Part shown: positions 1 to 10,927 of the stretch, piece after piece | Numbering within the stretch: position 1 is the first letter of the stretch | Layout: each line of letters opens with the position of its first letter | DNA from: Ziziphus jujuba | Lineage: Eukaryota; Streptophyta; Magnoliopsida; Rosales; Rhamnaceae | Length of the DNA: 64,000 bases | Assembly: GCF_031755915.1 (NCBI RefSeq) | Contig: NC_083385.1 | Coordinates: 13,165,001-13,229,000 of the forward strand | Direction of reading: 5' to 3' | Position numbers and translations under genes: made by a program | Notes under the pieces: generated by a model | Databases searched by the model: none | Seen by the model: the letters and a program-made list of their open reading frames with translations, nothing else | Told to the model about the DNA's origin: nothing

Positions 1-363
1 GGAGGATTCTTACGTGCAACCTCTCTCTATACTGTCAAATTCTCTCTGGAATTGGTCACTCTTCTCTCAAGCTCTCTCTGGAACTTAAACACTACTCTCA
101 ACACTCCTCACTTGGGTGATATTAAGGTTGCACCGCTTGGCTTAGCTTGTATGCAACGGGATGGAGCCTATTTACAGGCTCACAAATTCGATGCATGTCC
201 TCCATTTTCAACCTCTTCTAACGTTCAGCACCGGCCTTTTGACATTGCCCACAATTATTAAGCAAGTTGGAGTTCGGTGTTAAATGCAGCAATGGCCATT
301 GTCAAAAATGGTGAGCTACTGGTTTCACACTGTCGGTGCAGTGTGGTGCGGCTGGACTTCACA
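1..363 (-). mobile_element. Tork-type copia LTR, truncated by the window edge
   Basis: This stretch is the reverse complement of the LTR of the copia element at 54848-60351. It ends on the right with the complement of the LTR's TGTGAAGTCCAGCCGCAC start. Shared landmarks are the purine-rich 3' half (here CT-rich) and the truncated TATA-type box seen as 'cctatttacagg'. The DNA after 363 is not the polypurine tract that follows a 3' LTR of this orientation. So this is either the 5' LTR of a minus-strand element lying to the left of the window or a solo LTR. It differs from the 54848 copy at many positions and looks older. Confidence 0.8.
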
Positions 364-1847
364 TTGATTACAATCACAACGGATTGACAATTCGTTGGTA
401 AGCTTAACAATATGATTGGTAATCAAGCTTACCAATGGATTGACAGTCCGAGTGAGAAGTTGGAATTGTGATCCTTATCGCCTATGAAATTCCTTTTATT
501 GTCAATCACAATGGATTTCGACCCCACAGTTGAGGAAGTACTTGACAGAAGCTTTATTATATGTTGAAGCAAGTAAAAGAGAAACGAAATGGGAAAGAAA
601 GAGAGAAATGAGAATGATTTGGAATTGGAAATGAATCTTCTCCATGGGAAATTTGGAGAAGATTTCTAATATTGAGTTTACAAATTGGTGGGAGATTGAA
701 AAGCAATATTTTCTAAACATTACTGACTTTGGACGACGACAATGCTCTATTGAGAGACTTGAAAGATATGTAATTGGAAAAATGCAAGTATGAACAATTT
801 TGGATTGAATTGGATATTTGAATTTTGTTTGTTTGTTTTTGTTTTTGTTTTTGTTTTTTTATTGTTGGTTGGTCGTGATTCGTGAACACTACAGCATCTT
901 TGAAGCAAAAGAAAGTACAATGATAGGAATGAAGAAATGATATTGAAAAACCATGAATTATAGCGTCATCATATATGTCTAAAGTATTAGCTTGCGCTAC
1001 AGGGATTCATTTTGGAACGTGAATTTTACAAGAAAGAAGAAAAAAGTTCCATCGTTGCCTGACTGACTTAGACGTTAGCTAGCTAGTCACCATTGCATTT
1101 GCTCAAAAGCAAGTAAATTTCCTGGAGTTCTCTTCTTCATTAATAATTTGATAGCAACAAATTTCCCATATGTGGATTTCATAATCTGCTGAGGCAAGTA
1201 AAACATAACAGAATGGAAAAAGAAAGACAGTAATCAAAATTATTTGCAAATAAATAAATAAATAAAATATTTCATAGCATACGAAATTGGAAAATTATTA
1301 GGACCATTTTCTGTTTTGAGTAATCATTTCTTTATAGGACAAATTGTTTGGACAAAAGACTAACCTTTAGGCCTTTCTAATTTGAGCTACACATAAATAC
1401 AAAATACATGGTTAAAAATTAAACATTTTAGAGGATGAAGTGGTAAACTATAGCATTTATCATGCTACTCGGAAAAAAAGTTAGATACTTCAACATTTTC
1501 ACTGTTTGAATTATCAATGAACTGCATATTTACACTACTAGGTGTTCGCTACGCCATGATTGTAATCTATCAAAAATGAATAAAAGGCTTTTTTCGGGGG
1601 AAAAAAAAAAAGAAAAAAAAAAAAGTAACAAGCCTAAGCTGGAAGCCCATAGGAAAAGAATTGTAAGTCCAAGGGGAAAAGTGGTTTTTTACTTGGCCCA
1701 TTGTTTTGATTCTTTCCAGCCTAACGTCTCTCTCCACTATATATAATAAGAGCGTCCCATCAGAAAGGGAAACAGAGAGCAGCATCAGAATCAAAGTAAA
1801 TCATCATAAAAAAAAAATTATTTAAAAAAAAAAAAAAAAAAAAAACC
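364..1847. other. Intergenic, upstream of the MEE59-like gene
   Basis: I see no gene here. It holds a short inverted repeat (TTGGTAAGCTT near 390 and AAGCTTACCAA near 435), A/T-rich simple sequence (GTTTTT repeats near 830-860; A-rich runs at 1600-1625 and 1807-1845) and a TATATATAATA stretch at about 1738-1748. That stretch is a plausible TATA element about 100 bases before the start codon of the next gene. Short minus-strand ORFs here have no recognisable domain. Confidence 0.5.
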
Positions 1848-2708
1848 ATGGTGGGTCAATGGACGGTGAATAAACCGAGCAGGAGCGACGAAGTGGTTGA
1901 TGCAGATCAACAGCTCAAACTCGCCGAGCAGATCAGAGCTCAGTTTGACTCTATTACCCCAAAACGACCACTCAAACCCAACAGAAGCGAACCCGATTCA
2001 TCAACACCAACCCCTGATCAGACCATCCAAAACCATACCATTCCTGAGCTTCGCAAGTTTCGTTCTCTTCAATCTCAATCCCATGTCGGTAACATTATTA
2101 CTATTTTCGAATTTTCGAATTTATATATTTATTTTTTCAATCGCTGATTATTACACTTCTTATTTCTCGCAGGTTATTTTTTCAACAGAAGGAGTTTCAA
2201 CGGTTCCAGATAATGAATTTGTGGAGACCCAGTACTATAGGGAATTGGATTCCATTGAGAAAGAGCACCACACGGTATGATCATGTCAAAATCCGTAGAT
2301 ATATATTTTTTTCTGATTTTGTTGGTTATTTAATTAATTACTACATTTTAATTGAAATTTTTTGTCTGGAACAGACAGGAAGTGGTTTTATAAAGATTGG
2401 AAAAGAAGGCAATGAAGATGGCTATGGAATTCAGTTACCACAAGTTCATAGTAATGGTGAAGCTCGAGCTGTTGGGTGTTTCAGAAGCAACCCAGCAACG
2501 AATGACTGGGTTCCTAGCACCGATGACGATCAGGTTTGGGTTTAGAATGAAAGGAAATTATTAATAAGAACCAGTTTGGTGGAATTGTTTTGTCCATTAA
2601 AATTAATTGCATAGTATATGTTTGTTCTCTGTTTTATTTTTATTTTTATTTTATTTTATTTTTCAGATTTTCATATCCTCAAAACCAAATCGGAGCGAAA
2701 GCTCTTAG
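1848..2708 (+). CDS. MEE59: MEE59-like small plant protein, four exons
   Basis: A four-exon gene predicting about 179 residues. Exons read as 1848-2084, 2173-2274, 2375-2533 and 2667-2708 (TAG). The protein opens MVGQWTVNKPSRSDEVVDAD, is hydrophilic and rich in Pro/Ser/Asp/Glu, has no signal peptide or membrane segment, and carries KPNRSE near residue 43 and again at the C-terminus (SSKPNRSESS). From memory this layout (QWTVNKPSRSDEV, FVETQYY, GFIKI, NPATNDW, C-terminal SSKPNRSES) matches the plant family annotated as maternal effect embryo arrest 59; its biochemical role is not known to me. Introns 2 and 3 have clean GT/AG borders. Intron 1 is ambiguous: joining after 2084 uses a weak GTCGGT donor, while a canonical G|GTAACA donor at 2088 would pair with an AG at about 2192 and remove six residues. 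It is intact and likely functional. Confidence 0.72.
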
Positions 2709-4370
2709 TAGATCTGCAGAGAGATTAGTGATTGGAAATGAAAGAGATAGGCCTTGTGGTTTTACCAACTCTTCCTTAAATTATGTTATACAACGTCTTT
2801 GTTGTTGGTGTTGTCGTCGTTGGATAAAAGAAAATGAGATAAGGATTGGGATTTGGTGGAAAGCTTTGAAAATTATATTTAGAATAACATATAAAAAATT
2901 GTGTAATGGAAACTTCAAGCACCTTTTTTTTTTATGTCGTTCTTATCCATTCACACTGTTAACGCCAATATTTTAAATGGATGTTGTGTCAACCTGTTTG
3001 TCATGACACCTTATATGCTAAGCCGATCTGCAATTACTGATACATTGTTTGGAGTATTTGGGATTGCTAATCCACATTAACATAGTATAATTGCAGAAAA
3101 GGACAAAAATAAATAAATAAATTAATTAAAGTTTGGGTGATAGATATAAAATTATATGCTAGATGGATGTGGTTTATGCATGTGTAGCGGCCAACTGGCC
3201 ATGGCTCTAATTGAAGAACTGCATTCTCACAGTAAATGGTTCACACGGTGGCAAATGGGAACCAGGGACACTGTGGCACTAATCAACTACCAAACATTTT
3301 TCTCTCGATTGCCTCTGGTAGTTTACTTATGTGATATTGATGGAGTTTAATGGAAAATTTCTCTGTCTCTCTTGTCACGCTAATAATTACATATAACCAA
3401 TATAACCAATATTAAAATAGTATTTGTTACAAGTTAGGCTTTGTATTTAAAATATAAATAAATAAATAAATTTGCATTTTAATATTTTAAACCATTATCC
3501 ACAATTTGTTAAAAATCCAATTACATCAAAATGTAATAAATGAAAATTTGAAAGTGTAAATTAGAATGTTTTATATTTAAAACTCAAAAGTAAAATCTTT
3601 CCATATAAGTAAGTATTAAAGTGCAACGACCATAAAGAATAGGAAAATGAATAGAGATAGAAATAAATAGTATTTTAGGGTGAAAAAAAATAGAAAGATG
3701 GATGGTCCATAGTTTGATTAGAAGATGAGAGGAAATATTTTCAATTTTTTTTTAATGAAATTCTTTTATTGCTAAATATCATTTATTATATGTTATTATT
3801 TGGAAATCGTATATGATTTCTCTAAATTTCTAATATGATTAAGCGGATAGGGATAATCAATAATGAAAACATGTCTTCGAATATACGTTTCTCTTTTTTA
3901 TATCTCTCACCCCTTATGCTAATAAAAACACTCTAAAGAACTGCCAAACATTGGAAACAAATAATTATAATAATAATAATAATAACATTGGAAAAAAAAT
4001 TACATAAATTTTGACGTCGTGCTGAAACAAATAAATGAATCCACCAGGCATATTCATTCTTGAATAATTAAGGGGAACTGATTTGTTGGCAGTACAAGCT
4101 AGAGGCACTCCTAAATTTAATGCATACTTATTCATTAACCATCGTGTCCTTTAGGATTCTACCACGTGGCTCAACATATCATTTGAAGTGAAAGAGAACA
4201 TTGGAAATGATGGGCTCAACATACCGCCCAGCCCACTAGGTGGTCTTGGGTCAACTATGGTCTTCAAATGGCCCCTAGCTTTCTTTTCCGGCCCCATTCC
4301 CAAATCCACTCAATGAATTTTTCATGCCTATAATAATAATATAACAATTTCGGTAAGAGCTAATAAATGA
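2709..4370. other. AT-rich intergenic region
   Basis: No gene is supported. The sequence is AT-rich with small simple repeats (AAATAAATA near 3107, 3450; ATAATAATA near 3968). The short ORF at 3156-3350 has no domain similarity that I recognise. Confidence 0.4.
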
Positions 4371-4880
4371 ATCCCAACAACCCCTGCTCCATCTTTACGT
4401 TTTTTTTCTTCTTCCTTTTTTTTTTTTTTTTTTTTTTTTTTTGGGGGGCGCTGGGGAGACTCGAATCCAGCTCGTAGACGGGGTTGTTGGTACCTTTTAC
4501 CACAGGCTACCACACGGCTTTCATCTTTACGTTTTTACTTTTTATGCAAACTCAAAAGCGCATTCATATTAAAGATTTGCTAGAATATCCCTATCTCCAG
4601 GATGTACTTTTCTATATATCCATTTGTTACATGGAATTGAGCAGAGATTTTGGTGATTTTGGTCTCGACCCAATTAGATTCTACATTAGGACACTGCATA
4701 TTGCATGAATATATAATATAATTAATACTAACGTCTTCTTTTTTGGTCTATATAGTCATTTGTAATAGCCGCAAATTTATAGCCAACTTAACTTTATGTC
4801 TACATTCACCATAAAAATAGTAATAATAGCAATAAATAAAAAATTAGATAGACCAAATAATTAACAATATAAAACAAAAT
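4371..4880. repeat. Direct duplication, copy 1 (partner at 9592-9925)
   Basis: The segment beginning ATCCCAAC.ACCCCTGCTC and continuing through TTTATGCAAACTCAAAA, CATATTAAAGATTTGC, AATTAATACTAACG and TAGTCATTTGTAA to AATAGACCAAA is repeated in the same order and orientation at 9592-9925. Copy 1 is longer because it carries a SINE insertion and extra unique sequence around 4600-4690. The second copy lies just past the 3' end of CYP81-A, so copy 1 may be a relic of a duplicated P450 3' flank. That last point is inference. Confidence 0.65.
4390..4536 (-). mobile_element. tRNA-derived SINE with 15-bp target duplication
   Basis: Read on the minus strand, a short element starts near 4521 with a tRNA-like head. 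An A-box-like TGTGGTAGCCTGTGGTA is followed about 40 bases later by a B-box-like GGATTCGAGTCTCC, and the element ends in an A-rich tail (the poly-T at 4417-4442 on the plus strand). It is flanked by the perfect direct repeat CATCTTTACGTTTTT at 4390-4404 and 4522-4536, typical of target-primed reverse transcription. The paralogous block at 9592 has one uninterrupted copy of this site (CGATCCTTGCGTT) and no insert, so it is a natural empty site. It is only about 115 bases long, so it may be truncated; it needs LINE enzymes in trans to move. Confidence 0.78.
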
Positions 4881-5137
4881 TATCGACAAGATAAATTCAT
4901 ACAAGACCTGTTACCCATTCAAGATTATCAACAAGATGGAGAGGCTCCCGAAATATGGAAGAATTGAACCACTAAACCTAGCATGTTGGAAAGAGGCTTA
5001 GATATTGCAAGTATTTTAACCATCCAAAAAAATAAAGGAATTTTGATATATATCGTTTGAGTGCGTTGAAACTCGAGTCCAAATGAATCTTTAAGCTGAA
5101 AAAAAAAGTCCAAATGCCTCAAGGACTTGAGTTTTGG

Positions 5138-5790
5138 TCAACGAAGGTCTAATTTCCCCATTAAGGTTCCAGAATCCATACCTAACGAGAGATTCATCAT
5201 ATAATTATTTGGATGTGGATTATGGAGATCTACTGCAATAGCAACTTCAGTACTGTTCTCGCCATTGACAACAGTTGCTAGGCGTCCCTGCCACCATGTG
5301 TTAGAAATAATACTATATTTGTAGTTAAAATCTCGAAAAATATAGCAGAGAACTAAAGGGCACCACCAGAGAAGATAAAAAGTATATACGTTTTCTTTCC
5401 TCAATTTGTTGCCTTTTATCACTGATTTACTTTTCGAATTGAAGAAAGACAAAAACACTCTTATCTTCTCCTGATGCCCTCTTATGTCCTGCTGTGTGGC
5501 TTTGTATAGTATGTCACGCCAAATCTCCATTATCAACACAAAACGGGCTTAAAATTAAAAACCAATTTAGATGGGTTGGAGATTCCGAACCCCCGACCTG
5601 ACCCGACCCTATTGCCATTCCTTGGGAGTCTTTTAGCTTTGAGATCCAATGTCTCGAAATTCAACAAGTTTTGGAAAGACGATGGAAGCTCTCCTGAGAA
5701 TTCGTTGTCACTAAGGTGCAACGTTTGAAGCATGGTTAGTTGTTCATTCTGAGGTCTAATACCTCTAGCATAGAACAATTCCCAATGCTA
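5138..5790 (-). pseudogene. LRR receptor-like protein fragments (inverted copy)
   Basis: From 5790 down, the minus strand reads GIVLC then VLDLRMNN-type sequence, then LQTLHLSDNEFSGELPSSFQ and NLLNFETLDL, which are leucine-rich repeats of the plant extracellular type (LxxLxLSxNxFSGxLP). The DNA from 5790 to about 5625 is the inverted homologue of 9005-9180, with an internal deletion that joins ...LRPQNEQ to LTMLQTLHL. Further left, WWQGRLATVVNGENSTE and AIAVDLHNPHPNNYMMNLSL resemble the N-terminal cap region of LRR receptor-like proteins, so the parts are out of order. There is no continuous gene, signal peptide or membrane anchor. Plant LRR receptor-like proteins act in cell-surface recognition, but this copy is dead. 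Confidence 0.6.
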
Positions 5791-5921
5791 TACTTATGGT
5801 TACTCGGATGACTTTGAACGGTAAGTAATATTATTTATATCACATTTTTTGAACAATCTATTATATGATTCCGTTGTTTTTAAATTTTAAGATAACGAAC
5901 TTCAAATTTGAGGGCCTTTAA

Positions 5922-6749
5922 TTGTTATGTATAGTTCCTACCTCTGTTTTTATGAAAAGTTACGTGTCTAATGCTTTCAGGCTTACCTACTTCTCTCATG
6001 CATCATTGGACTACATTGTAAAAGCTGGGGAGAAGCCTGATGTACTGCACATTCATAATTGGGAAACTGCTGTAGTTTGGCCACTTTTCTGGGATATTTT
6101 TTTCTAAACTATGTAAAACTAATAGTATCGAATACTTTGAATTGGCATATAAAAATGATGTTATATTAAGCTTGTCCTTAATTTTCCTTCAACTTGTTGA
6201 ATAACTAAAATTCGAACAACTAAACTTTTTTGCTTAATATTGAAGGTGGAACAACCAAACTATTGGTCTAAAAAAATTCTCTTTCGACAATTGTTGGTCA
6301 AACTCGTAAACAGTAGCCTTTCTCTTTTCTTAAGCTTGTACCTACAACTAACTTGTATCATTGCAACCTGACCTTTTATGCGACATATATTTCATCTAAA
6401 TTCTCTACTACACTTCCTATCATAGAGGAAAACCTTCTTTTCTCTGGAGGGAAAAATTTGTATGGGACTCATTTGCATAATCTAATTGGTTGAGCTTGTA
6501 CTTAGGGACTTGGTGGTACAACAATACTCTTGGCATGTCATTATTTCAATCAGGCAAGTAGCTGCACATATTCCTTTTTGACTTCACATATTCTTAAAGG
6601 TCCATTTGAGCTTGACATTACTTTACATGCTTTTTAATAATTTAGTAGCTCGAGCAACCAGATAAACTATCATTATGAGACCTTCATCCTGCTAGACTTG
6701 ACCATCCTGATCGTTTACAAGATAACACTATTCAACATTTTGAAGGTGC

Positions 6750-6780
<31 letters not shown>

Positions 6781-7402
6781 TTATCTTGCCTTCGTGCTTT
6801 TCTAATAAGTCGATATACCTTATTTAGCTAAAATTTATGAAAATTTCCATTTTGAGTCGATTATTAGGATTTGTCATTTATATGTTCATCTTTGTTACAT
6901 GTCGAGGAAACCATGGACTTTGATCTATTAAGTTTGATTTTTTTGTCACATTTGGAGTTAAAGATAAGAACATTGCTGTATACAAGCACTGCCATGTGGC
7001 ACTGTGGAACCCGCACCCTGCCATATGGCAGTGTGTTTATGGTGCCAATCCAACCCTGAATTTCACAGATTTGGCTTAAAAGCATGTTCTTAGAGATAAT
7101 TATGAAACTGCAACTCTAACCATAGTGATTTTCTTTGTATCTAGCAGACTAATTTCTTATAGCTTATAAAATTAACATTCTTTTTTGTTGAAGATATCAA
7201 CATATGAATAATTTATTTACTAAATTTGGATGACAAAATGGTGCTCCAAATTTTGGAAAGCCAAAATCTAAGGGGTTCGTAACTATTTACTAGTGTTATA
7301 TATTGATAACAAGGATAGAAATCATTTCATATAATTGGTATGAAGACAGAGCCACATGGAACTGACCCATGATATATGCACATTTTAGTTTCTAAAATCA
7401 TA

Positions 7403-7435
<33 letters not shown>

Positions 7436-8990
7436 ACTCAATCAACAGTTGTTTTCATTTCGTAACCTCATCTTTTCATTTTCCCCTGAAAGGTTAGCCG
7501 ACACACCTTTCAAATAAAAATAAAAAAATGAAAAAAAGCATTCCAACTAAGTCCCAATTTTTCCTTGCCGTGTTCTTTTAGTATGTAAAGTTTTATCTAA
7601 CCCTGCAAAACTCTCTTATTTTTTAAATTCCTACCTTCCTTTGGCTGTCCAGCATCTTGTGAGTTTTTTCGGTTTCTATAAATTTTCGGGGTGGAGTTGT
7701 TTACTCCAATAAAGTTATAATTTTGTCATCCATTCATTCAAGTTATAACACGTTCCTTTCCTATCCTTTAAAAAGCAGGGTCATTCATAGTCCAAATCAT
7801 GGGTTAGGACCTACCTAAGTAAGTATCATTTAATCCCAATCCTGAAAACTTTTGCAAAATCTTTAATAAATTTTGTATCTATCAGTTCTCTTTCCTTAAT
7901 GCAAGATGAACTAAGCAGAAATATGTCAATAACAAATTGAATATTACAGTAGTTTTCTCTTTTGTCTCAATGATGTCAATGCCATGGGCTTTTAAAAATA
8001 TGAGTACTGAATGCATTTTCACTCTCTTTTACATATGCTTGCGGCGACGAGTAGTTGGTTGTTGCTCCATATGGGTTTGACAGCTCCTTCTGGAATCCTT
8101 CCTAAAAATTATAGTGTATGGCATGAAAGGGAAGCTGCATGCAATTGAAGTTGTATTACAGTAACAACTGGGGTACGTTATCTGTTAATGGTTCTAGTAT
8201 TCTTCTAAGTGTCGAACCTGTGTTTAAGCACTTTTCTTGGTTGTAAATTTAGTGCTTCGATTATCATTGCTCATGACCTTTTACTCTTATAACACTGTAT
8301 TTCAAGTTACCATGGGGTTAAAATTACTGAAAAAGCAAGAATTGTAAGATACCATGAACTGGTTACAAACAAGAATTTATGTTTTCAGAAGATAATATTG
8401 TATATTCTATAGGTAGTGGTAAGTCATACTTCATTCAACTATTGTCCTGACCAAGATATTCTGTAGAACATTGGCAGAATGATCAATTAGAATCTCTATG
8501 ACAGTGTAATTTGTCTAATTTGATGCTACCTATCTGATATCTGATTTCGGAAGAGTTCGTGGAAATAAGAAGTGTGTAGGGCTACTGGTAATCGTACTTT
8601 ATTTACACTGATAGACTCAATAGTTTTAATGTCTGAAAGGGGTGTAGGTTGTTATTAATTTGTGGAAGTATACTTCGTTTGGAAAAAAAAAAAAAAAAAA
8701 AAAAAACCCTTTAAACATATCTTTGGTCCTCAAAAAAGTTTTTTACTTAACAACGACTAATTTATAAGGTTGTTATGCTTTAATTTTAATGAATTGGCTA
8801 AGCAACAGTTTCATACATTCATATGCTTTATAGTTAACAATAATAGCTGAAGCAATGGAATAATTTTTTTTTTTTAGGTTTGGATGCATCTTTTCTGAAG
8901 TTTCATATGTTGATCTGGAGAGCCTTAAGTCACTTGTTCGCAGTGCCAGCAGTAGGGGTGTCCAGATTGTTACATATATCTGTGCCATCA
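5922..8990 (+). pseudogene. Starch synthase (GT5) pseudogene with introns
   Basis: Several exon-like islands in order match a plant soluble starch synthase of the SSIV/SSV-like type. About 5980-6106: YFSHASLDYIVKAGEKPDVL then HIHNWETAVVWPLFWDIFF. About 6505-6553: GLGGTTILLACHYFNQ. About 6650-6745: LEQPDKLSL, a stop, then HPARLDHPDRLQDNT. About 8055-8165: VAPYGFDSSFWNPS and MKGKLHAIEVVLQ with stops. About 8877-8985: FGCIFSEVSYVDLESLKSL followed by VRSASSRGVQIV. The order matches the GT5 catalytic domain and the gaps look like introns, so this derives from genomic DNA rather than a retrocopy. The N-terminal part (including the KxGGL region) and the C-terminal end are missing, and in-frame stops are frequent. 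A (CT)n run lies at 6750-6780 and (AT)n at about 7404-7428. The relic is bracketed by inverted LRR fragments. Isoform assignment is from memory and uncertain. Confidence 0.7.
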
Positions 8991-9004
8991 TCTCCAAAGC
9001 ATCA

Positions 9005-9442
9005 AGCATTGGGAATTGTTCTATGCTAGAGGTATTAGACCTCAGAATGAACAATTTGTTTGGCAATATTCCTGGTTCGTTGTGTCAGTTCAGAATTCTT
9101 CAAACATTGCACCATAGTGACAACAAATTCTCAATAGAGCTTCCATTGTATTGCCAAAACTTATTGAATTTGGAGACACAGGATCTTGGAAACAACAAAT
9201 TAATGGGTACAATTTCACCATGGATTGGAGAATGTTTTGAAAAGCTAAGTGTTCTTAGATTGAGGTCGAATGCATTTTCCGGAGAACTTCTATCGGTGCT
9301 GTCAAATTCAAGTTCAATTCAAGTCCTGGACTTGGCAGGAAATCAGTTCCATGGAAATATACCTGCTAGTTTTGGAGATCTCAAAGCTATGACTCAAGTT
9401 CAAAAACGTAACCGTTATTTGCTGTATGAGATTGAGGGATGA
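9005..9442 (+). pseudogene. LRR receptor-like protein fragment
   Basis: An open stretch of about 139 codons encodes plant-type extracellular leucine-rich repeats: MLEVLDLRMNNLFGNIPGSL, then LSVLRLRSNAFSGELLSVLS, then IQVLDLAGNQFHGNIPASFG followed by LKAMTQ and a stop at 9440-9442. This is the C-terminal repeat region of an LRR receptor-like protein or kinase. The N-terminal repeats, juxtamembrane segment and any kinase domain are absent. Substitutions at normally conserved positions (LHHSDNKFSIELPLYCQ, LETQDLGNN) fit a decaying copy. It abuts the starch-synthase relic directly and is homologous, inverted, to 5625-5790. Confidence 0.7.
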
Positions 9443-9591
9443 ATGTAGAATGACCTAACATATAGTAAATGCATAATCCACGTCTTTGTTAAATTATATA
9501 TATAAAGCCTTCTATTTTCATTTACCAATTTTCTCTTCTTGTCTGCAATGGAGTGCTCACATTATTGCACATATTTAATAGATTGTCGATC

Positions 9592-9834
9592 AATCCCAAC
9601 TACCCCCTGCTCGATCCTTGCGTTCTCATTTGAATTTATGCAAACTCAAAATTACAATTAATCATATTAAAGATTTGCAAGAATATCCAGTTGTTACAAG
9701 GGATTGAGTAGATATTTTGTCTCAATCAAATTAATACTAACGGCCTCCTTTTTGGTATCTATAGTCATTTGTAACCGCTAGTCAGCTACAAGTTTATTGC
9801 CAACTTAACGTGAAAGTTACATACACCACAAAAA

Positions 9835-9865
<31 letters not shown>

Positions 9866-9925
9866 CATAGTCATAATAACTATAATAAAAGCTAATAGAC
9901 CAAAGATGATGAAAAACAAAATATA
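9592..9925. repeat. Direct duplication, copy 2 (empty SINE site)
   Basis: This is the partner of 4371-4880 in the same orientation, with the landmarks CCCCCTGCTCGATCCTTGCG, TTTATGCAAACTCAAAA, AAAGATTTGCAAGAATATCC, TTAATACTAACGGCC and TAGTCATTTGTAAC. It lacks the SINE found at 4390-4536. It ends in an A-rich and (AT)n tract at about 9830-9866, roughly 230 bases beyond the stop codon of CYP81-A, so it lies in that gene's 3' flank. Confidence 0.65.
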
Positions 9926-10158
9926 GAGCAGCAGATAATAAATATATATATAGTTCACTAGATTGTGTTTTTAATTATTTAGTGGCAATATGCATACTCC
10001 TTCATATATGATAATGTCCATATTCCTTTTTATATGGCTTTATATTTAACTAGCATATTAATGATTATAAAAAATACAAAATAAAACTTTAATTATTTTT
10101 ATATATGTTTTTAGCAAGACTAATAAAGAGAGAGAGATACTATAATAATGTAAATATT

Positions 10159-10893
10159 TTAATTATCATCTACAGTTTCAGAGAGAACATTGTTCATGAT
10201 CGGACGTGCTTTACACATAGCTTCCAGCGGCACAACTTTGGGCATGCTAAGCCCTTTACCTTCACTCATATCAATTTCTTTGTCGCTAATCCTTTTCCAG
10301 TCAAAGCATTGAATGAACGACCCTAAGCTCAATCCAACGACACGTTGTGCCAGTCCAGCACCAGGACAAGCCCTCCTTCCCACTCCAAACGGCATTAATT
10401 TGTATGACGACGTCGTATCAACCTCCTTTGTTTCAAACCTTTCGGGCTTAAAACTCTCTGCATCGTTCCACAGCTTAGGGTCTCTCTGTATGGCCCATGA
10501 ATTAACCAATAAGATGGTGTCACGTGGCACGTTGTAACCACCAATGGTGCAGTCATCGGAGGATAGATGTGGAACAAGCAATGGGGCTGGTGGGTAGAGA
10601 CGGAGGGTCTCGGAGATGATGTTTTGGAGGTAAGGTAGTTTTGAAAGATCTGGTTCGTCCATTAAGTTTTGTTGACCGATTTGACGATCCAATTCGGCTT
10701 TAGCCTTTTCCAGGATATGGGGATGGTTAAGGAGATTGGACATTGCCCACTCCAATGTCACTGCAGACGTGTCAGTCCCAGCCAATAAAATATTCTGCAT
10801 GCAAAATACATGCATAGATTAACAGCTTATGGAAATATATATATATATATATATAGATCTAAAATCTAAATGATGATGGGAAAATTAAAATAT

Positions 10894-10927
<34 letters not shown>

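Noticed and set aside
3156..3350. 64-codon ORF downstream of the MEE59-like gene
   Set aside because: Short, no domain, no splice or promoter context, in AT-rich intergenic DNA.
4417..4515. A functional tRNA gene on the minus strand
   Set aside because: A- and B-box-like sequences are present but the arms do not fold as a tRNA, and a poly-A tail and target duplication show a SINE.
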